A DNA stretch of 8,296 bases, taken from Pseudomonadota bacterium. Lineage in GTDB: Bacteria > Desulfobacterota > Syntrophobacteria > Syntrophobacterales > Syntrophobacteraceae. The stretch is from assembly GCA_023442755.1 (NCBI GenBank), contig JAEZXS010000038.1, positions 1 through 8,296 of the forward strand. Direction: 5' to 3'. Made by a program: the position numbers and the translations under genes. The notes under the pieces were generated by a model. It had not been told where the DNA came from and did not search any database. It saw only the letters and a program-made list of their open reading frames with translations. Position 1 is the stretch's first letter. The number at the start of each line of letters is the position of its first letter. This document shows positions 4,906 through 8,296 of this stretch, one piece after another.

Positions 4906-7491
4906 ATGCTCAAATTTCTTGACATATTTCGTAAAGACAAGGCTTTGCAGCCGGATTCCCCCGAGAAGGTTTTGTTTCAGAAAAAGTTTCAGCACTTTCA
5001 AAATCTGCTGGCGGGGAACAATCAGGCACTGGAGCTGATTACCGACCTGGAACAGGTATGCTATGGCTCCAAGCCCTTCACACTCGACTATGTGATCAGC
5101 CGGGTGGAGATGCTCATGGCTCAGGTCTACGATATCGCGGAGGACCTGGACGCCCTGTCGGGGGGCAAATACCCGACTCTGCCCGAAGCGGTCGAACGGA
5201 TCGGGCAGAGCGTTTTCCGTGAACTGGTGCGGAAGAGAACGATCGAGGAGACGGGCCTCACCGTGCCGCTCCAGCAGGTCAGCCTGGAACGCCTGTCGGA
5301 AGTTGGAGGCAAGGCGGCAAACCTGGGCGAGATTTTCAACCGGATTCATCTGCCCGTTCCCCGCGGGTTTGCCGTGACGGCTTATGCCTGCCACTACTTC
5401 ATGGAATCCAACGGCCTGTACAGGAAAGCCGCCAATATCCTCAAAGGCCTCAATATCGAGGATACGGCGCGCCTGCTCGAGTGCAGCCGGACCATCCAAG
5501 ACTGCATTCTGAACACCGACCTCCCCCCTGTGCTGGAAAAGGCGCTGATGCACGAGATGGACGAACTCATCCAAGACCGGGGGCGGGAAGTCCGCATTGC
5601 CGTGCGGAGCAGCGCAACGAGCGAGGATTCGGAGGCGAGCTTTGCCGGACAGCATTCCTCGGTACTTGGCATCGACCGCGACGGCCTGGTGCAGGCCTAC
5701 AAAACGGTCGTGGCAAGCACCTACAACCCCAGGGCGATCTACTACAGGCAAAGCAGGGGCTACCCCGACGAATACGTGATCATGAGTGTTCTGTGCCTTG
5801 TCATGATCGAGGCGGAAGCGAGCGGGGTCCTGTATACGCGGGACCCGAACGATCCCCGGCGTGACATGGTCCTGATCAATGCAGTTTGGGGACTGGGATT
5901 GAACGCGGTCGACGGGTCCGTTCCAACCGACTTCTACGAAGTGGACAAGTCGGAAAAAAAGGTGCTCGTCTCAAGGGCGGCGGAGAAGAAAACGCGCCTG
6001 GTCATCGGCCCGGGAGGCGGCCTGCAGGATGCCGCCGTCCCGCCGGAAAAACATAACGTGCTGTGCCTCGACCGGGACCGCATCATGACCCTGCTCGACT
6101 ACGGTTCCGTACTGGAGGAATACTTCGGCCAGCCCCAGGACATCGAATGGGCAATGGACAAGAGCGGCAAAATAGTCATTTTGCAGTCCCGGCCCCTCAA
6201 CGTGAACCCCTTCTCCATGCAGGATGCGCCCGGCAACCAGGATGCGGATTCCGTAAGGAAAGCCTATCCGGATCACCCGGTGCTTCTCCAGGGCGGCGCG
6301 ACCGCATCGCGCGGGAAGGCAAGCGGGTTTGCCTACGTGTTGAACAGCGAACACAACATGCTGAACGTTCCCAAGGATTCCATCCTGATAGCGCGGCAGA
6401 CATCGCCGCGCTATGTCTCCATTCTCGGCAGGGTGCAGGCAATCGTGACGGACGTGGGCAGCGTGACGGGACATATGGCTTCCGTCGCGAGGGAATTCGG
6501 GGTCCCGACCCTTGTCGAAACGGAAAACGCCACCCAGTTGATCCCTCATGGCGAGGAGATCACGGTGGATGCGACGAACTGCCTGGTATTCAAGGGACGG
6601 GTCGAGGGAATCCTGGAGCGCAAAAGGAAGGTGAACCCGATGAAAGGCAGTCCGGCGCACAAAGCCGCCCACGCAGCGCTCAAAAAAATTGCCGTGCTCA
6701 ACCTGGTCGATCCGGAGTCGGAGAATTTTTCGCCGGAGGGCTGCCGCACCTTCCACGACGTCATCCGGTTCGCTCACGAAAAATCCATGCGGGAAATGTT
6801 CCGGATCAGCGACGAAGTCGAACTGACCAAACACACCGCAGTCCGCATAAAAGTCCCTCTGCCCATGAAGATTTTCGCCGTCGACCTGGGCGGAGGAATG
6901 GACGTGCCCGCGGACCGGCCGGAAGCGGTGCCGGAGGATATTTCCTCCATACCGTTCAAATCGCTCCTGACCGGCATGACCAACCCCAACGTGCGCTGGC
7001 TGGGGCCGGTGGACATGGACTGGAAGGGATTCGCGTCCATCCTTTCCGAATCCCTTTTCCGGGATTCGATAATGGAGGACCGCATGGGCGGGCCGAGCTA
7101 CGCAGTCCTTTCCGAGGAATACGTCAACTTCAACTCGCGGCTGGGTTATCATTTTGCGGTGGTGGACGCCTACTGCGGCGCCCATGTGAACGACAACTAT
7201 GTCGCTTTTTCCTTCAAAGGCGGAGCGGCCGATATCGGGCGGCGGTCGCGGAGAGCGCTCCTTATTTCCAAGATACTCAAGCGCCTCGGGTTCAAGGTGA
7301 CCATAAAAGGGGACCTTGTGCGCGGAGAAGTGAAAAAATACGAATGCCAGATCATGCAGGAAAAACTCGACATGCTCGGACGCCTGCTGGGCGCGGTGCG
7401 GCTGCTGGACATGGTGTTGTCCGACGACGGCCGGATCGACTGGTATGCGGACGAGTTCATGAAGGGGAATTACACGTTCAGCAGATGCTGA
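4906..7491 (+). CDS. PEP-synthase-like dikinase with unrecognised C-terminal domain
   Basis: An 861-residue soluble protein. Residues 1-120 are a mostly helical N-terminal extension. Residues about 126-432 are the PEP synthase/PPDK ATP-binding domain: GGKAANL (134-140), VRSSATSEDSEASFAGQ (233-249), ASGVLYTRDP (305-314), DIEW (412-415) and ILQSRPL (425-431). Residues about 460-570 are the swivelling phospho-histidine domain, with catalytic H523 in VTGHMASVARE. In the family, ATP phosphorylates this histidine and the phosphate is then passed to an acceptor bound by a third domain. Here the C-terminal PEP/pyruvate TIM barrel with its catalytic CGQ motif is not recognisable. In its place are 290 residues (572-861) that include GYHFAVVDAYCGAHVNDNY (747-765) and a basic RRSRRALL stretch (779-786). 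So ATP-dependent histidine phosphorylation is likely, but pyruvate as acceptor is not shown. ATG 4906 follows AAGGG by about 7 bases. Current pipelines would probably call it a PEP/pyruvate-binding protein or PEP synthase. Confidence 0.85.
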   Translation: MLKFLDIFRKDKALQPDSPEKVLFQKKFQHFQNLLAGNNQALELITDLEQVCYGSKPFTLDYVISRVEMLMAQVYDIAEDLDALSGGKYPTLPEAVERIGQSVFRELVRKRTIEETGLTVPLQQVSLERLSEVGGKAANLGEIFNRIHLPVPRGFAVTAYACHYFMESNGLYRKAANILKGLNIEDTARLLECSRTIQDCILNTDLPPVLEKALMHEMDELIQDRGREVRIAVRSSATSEDSEASFAGQHSSVLGIDRDGLVQAYKTVVASTYNPRAIYYRQSRGYPDEYVIMSVLCLVMIEAEASGVLYTRDPNDPRRDMVLINAVWGLGLNAVDGSVPTDFYEVDKSEKKVLVSRAAEKKTRLVIGPGGGLQDAAVPPEKHNVLCLDRDRIMTLLDYGSVLEEYFGQPQDIEWAMDKSGKIVILQSRPLNVNPFSMQDAPGNQDADSVRKAYPDHPVLLQGGATASRGKASGFAYVLNSEHNMLNVPKDSILIARQTSPRYVSILGRVQAIVTDVGSVTGHMASVAREFGVPTLVETENATQLIPHGEEITVDATNCLVFKGRVEGILERKRKVNPMKGSPAHKAAHAALKKIAVLNLVDPESENFSPEGCRTFHDVIRFAHEKSMREMFRISDEVELTKHTAVRIKVPLPMKIFAVDLGGGMDVPADRPEAVPEDISSIPFKSLLTGMTNPNVRWLGPVDMDWKGFASILSESLFRDSIMEDRMGGPSYAVLSEEYVNFNSRLGYHFAVVDAYCGAHVNDNYVAFSFKGGAADIGRRSRRALLISKILKRLGFKVTIKGDLVRGEVKKYECQIMQEKLDMLGRLLGAVRLLDMVLSDDGRIDWYADEFMKGNYTFSRC

Positions 7492-7604
7492 CATCCCTGG
7501 CCGGAAAATTATTTTCGTCGGAAGAGCCTACCCGAATTCGTCGCAAACCCTTTTGGAGTAAGGATGCGCAAGCTGGGCCGAGGGCGGGGAGGCGGACTTT
7601 CCTC

Positions 7605-7633
7605 TTGACAATTTTTTGCTATCAATTTACGTT
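7605..7633 (+). promoter_or_regulatory. Sigma-70-type promoter, probably for acsD
   Basis: A perfect -35 TTGACA (7605-7610), a 17-base spacer and TACGTT (7628-7633), which keeps the key first, second and last bases of the -10 consensus. A start near 7640 would give a leader of about 455 nt before acsD, or drive an unannotated small RNA in the same interval. Confidence 0.5.
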
Positions 7634-7705
7634 TACGTCGTACATGCTGGGGAATCTCCCATTTCGACACAGTGCCAATTGATCACGAATTCAGAAATTT
7701 TCTCG

Positions 7706-7882
7706 TTAAGCCCCTGTTCTACTCCCATTTTTCTCTTTATCCATCTCCTGTAGCAATGAATACAGAGCCAGAGCTCTGACTTGCTCCATGCCGGGTGCAT
7801 TATTTTTGCTTTTTTTCAGATCCAAAAGCTGTCGTACCGAGGAAAGATGAGGTTTTGTAGGAAAAAACCCTACTCTACACAT
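7706..7882 (-). CDS. Doubtful 58-codon small ORF antisense to the acsD leader
   Basis: ATG at 7882 to TAA at 7706 encodes a Lys-rich, possibly amphipathic helical peptide with VRQLLDLKK (16-24) and MEQVRALALYSLLQEMDKE (32-50). The composition looks protein-like, but there is no Shine-Dalgarno sequence and the family is not recognised. Codon choice (AGA four times, AAA, AAT) is unlike the GC-rich neighbours. It could be a real small gene of foreign origin, a remnant, or chance. A 42-codon frame lies upstream on the same strand (7897-8025), also without a binding site. Confidence 0.2.
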   Translation of the reverse strand: MCRVGFFPTKPHLSSVRQLLDLKKSKNNAPGMEQVRALALYSLLQEMDKEKNGSRTGA

Positions 7883-8080
7883 GGAGAAAGTCTTATTTAA
7901 AAATCAGACTCACACTGACAGCCTTTCAGCACCGTTTGTGAGATTGGTTTTAGGCGGGAAACGAGATATATCAATGTGTGAAATGCCTTGTGCATTCTCG
8001 GACAAATAACTGAGCCGTCCGACATATTAGCCGATGAGGAATCCTAACCGTGTCGCAACCTGCGGCATGCTTATCAAGAA

Positions 8081-8086
8081 AGGAGG
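8081..8086 (+). promoter_or_regulatory. Strong Shine-Dalgarno sequence of acsD
   Basis: AGGAGG lies 8 bases before a TTG start codon and is the reason for choosing TTG at 8095. No ATG or GTG start fits the conserved frame nearby. A strong site with a weak start codon may be a translational control point. Confidence 0.75.
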
Positions 8087-8094
8087 ATCTGGCC

Positions 8095-8296
8095 TTGACG
8101 TTTCAACCATCAAAGCAGGTGTATTCGGGGAAGATCAGAGAACTCACGTTGGGTACAGGGGACAAGGCGGTCACGGTAGGCGGGAAGACCGCTTATTCCT
8201 TTCATTCATTCGAGGGCAACATTCCCAATCCTCCAAGAATCGCCATGGAAGTCTGGGACAAAGACCCGAGCGCTGACTGGCCGGAGGCGGCCAAGG
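8095..8296 (+). CDS. acsD: Corrinoid iron-sulfur protein small subunit (acetyl-CoA synthase delta), partial
   Basis: The first 67 codons of a gene cut by the right edge. Residues about 7-18 (QVYSGKIRELTL), VTVGGKTAYSFHSFEGNIPNPP (26-47) and IAMEVWDKDPSADWPEAAK match the start of the delta subunit: the pattern is conserved glycines, F-H-x-FEG-x-I-x-N-x-P, then MEV and DWP. In the Wood-Ljungdahl pathway this protein, with the gamma subunit (AcsC), carries the methyl group on cobalamin from methyltetrahydrofolate to the A-cluster of acetyl-CoA synthase. The cobalamin-contacting and TIM-barrel parts lie outside the window. The start is TTG after AGGAGG. Other acs/cooS genes would be expected to the right. 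The long promoter-to-gene distance suggests its own regulated transcript rather than read-through from the PEP-synthase-like gene. In archaeal nomenclature the homologue is cdhD. Confidence 0.85.
   Translation, partial: MTFQPSKQVYSGKIRELTLGTGDKAVTVGGKTAYSFHSFEGNIPNPPRIAMEVWDKDPSADWPEAAK

Larger units (their letters stand above)
7492..8094. other. 600-bp gap before acsD: promoter and possible structured leader
   Basis: This stretch is visibly richer in A and T than the genes on both sides and has no convincing gene. Besides the promoter at 7605-7633, it holds a 10-bp palindrome CAGAGCTCTG (7769-7778), a short hairpin GTAGG/CCTAC (7857-7861 with 7869-7873), and a 6-bp stem TCGGAC/GTCCGA with a 13-base loop (7998-8003 with 8017-8022). 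A second, weak promoter-like pair, TTGGTT (7944-7949) and TATATC (7967-7972), would give a shorter leader. No known riboswitch class was recognised, and there is no clear terminator after the upstream gene. Confidence 0.5.

Noticed and set aside
4768..5751. 327-codon minus-strand open frame
   Set aside because: It is antisense to the start of the dikinase-like gene, with no motif and no binding site.
5971..7494. 507-codon minus-strand open frame, and the 539-codon plus frame at 6063-7682
   Set aside because: Both are shadows of the dikinase-like gene: low-complexity His/Arg/Gly-rich translations without domains.
7897..8025. 42-codon minus-strand frame in the acsD leader
   Set aside because: It has no ribosome binding site, is short, and has no recognised family; noted only because it lies in line with the 58-codon frame.
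7640..8094. Cobalamin riboswitch before acsD
   Set aside because: This would be attractive for a corrinoid protein gene, but I could not find the conserved B12-box or other core motifs by eye.
8034..8276. 80-codon plus-strand open frame
   Set aside because: It overlaps acsD out of frame; acsD has the better binding site and a recognisable family sequence.

Overview
The window suggests an anaerobic bacterium with the Wood-Ljungdahl pathway and fairly high G+C, most likely a Desulfobacterota member of the syntrophic or sulfate-reducing type (Syntrophobacter-like). The main evidence is the gene that runs off the right edge, which reads as the delta (small) subunit of the corrinoid iron-sulfur protein of acetyl-CoA synthase/CO dehydrogenase. 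The taxonomic placement is inference from family resemblance and base composition, not a database match.

Left half, minus strand. From about 3300 leftwards there are three genes: an RluA-family pseudouridine synthase (2524-3297), the ABC-F ribosomal ATPase EttA (338-2023), and the N-terminal part of a multi-pass membrane protein leaving the left edge (1-297), possibly a membrane-bound metallophosphoesterase. The membrane protein starts about 40 bp after ettA with no terminator, so those two probably form an operon. The 500-bp gap 2024-2523 holds a likely ettA promoter, three tandem 11-bp repeats, and a repeat-rich segment of about 314 bp. That segment is bounded by 18-bp imperfect inverted repeats and contains two REP-type palindromes in opposite orientation.

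Right half, plus strand. Starting 38 bp from the pseudouridine synthase and diverging from it is a fused RNA methyltransferase (3336-4808). RsmG, the 16S rRNA m7G527 methyltransferase, forms its N-terminal half, and a complete SpoU/TrmH knot methyltransferase forms its C-terminal half. Next is an 861-residue PEP-synthase-like phosphotransferase (4906-7491). It keeps the ATP-grasp and swivelling phospho-histidine domains but replaces the usual PEP/pyruvate barrel with an unrecognised 290-residue C-terminal region. About 600 bp without a convincing gene follows, AT-richer than its surroundings, with a good promoter and possible leader structures, before the acsD-like gene.

Three of the genes act on the ribosome or RNA (EttA, RluA-type synthase, RsmG-SpoU). 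The other two plus-strand genes point to one-carbon, acetyl-CoA and C3 metabolism. The best candidates for undescribed biology are the PEP-synthase-like enzyme with its orphan acceptor domain, the RsmG-SpoU fusion, the long acsD leader, and the palindromic element between ettA and the pseudouridine synthase gene.
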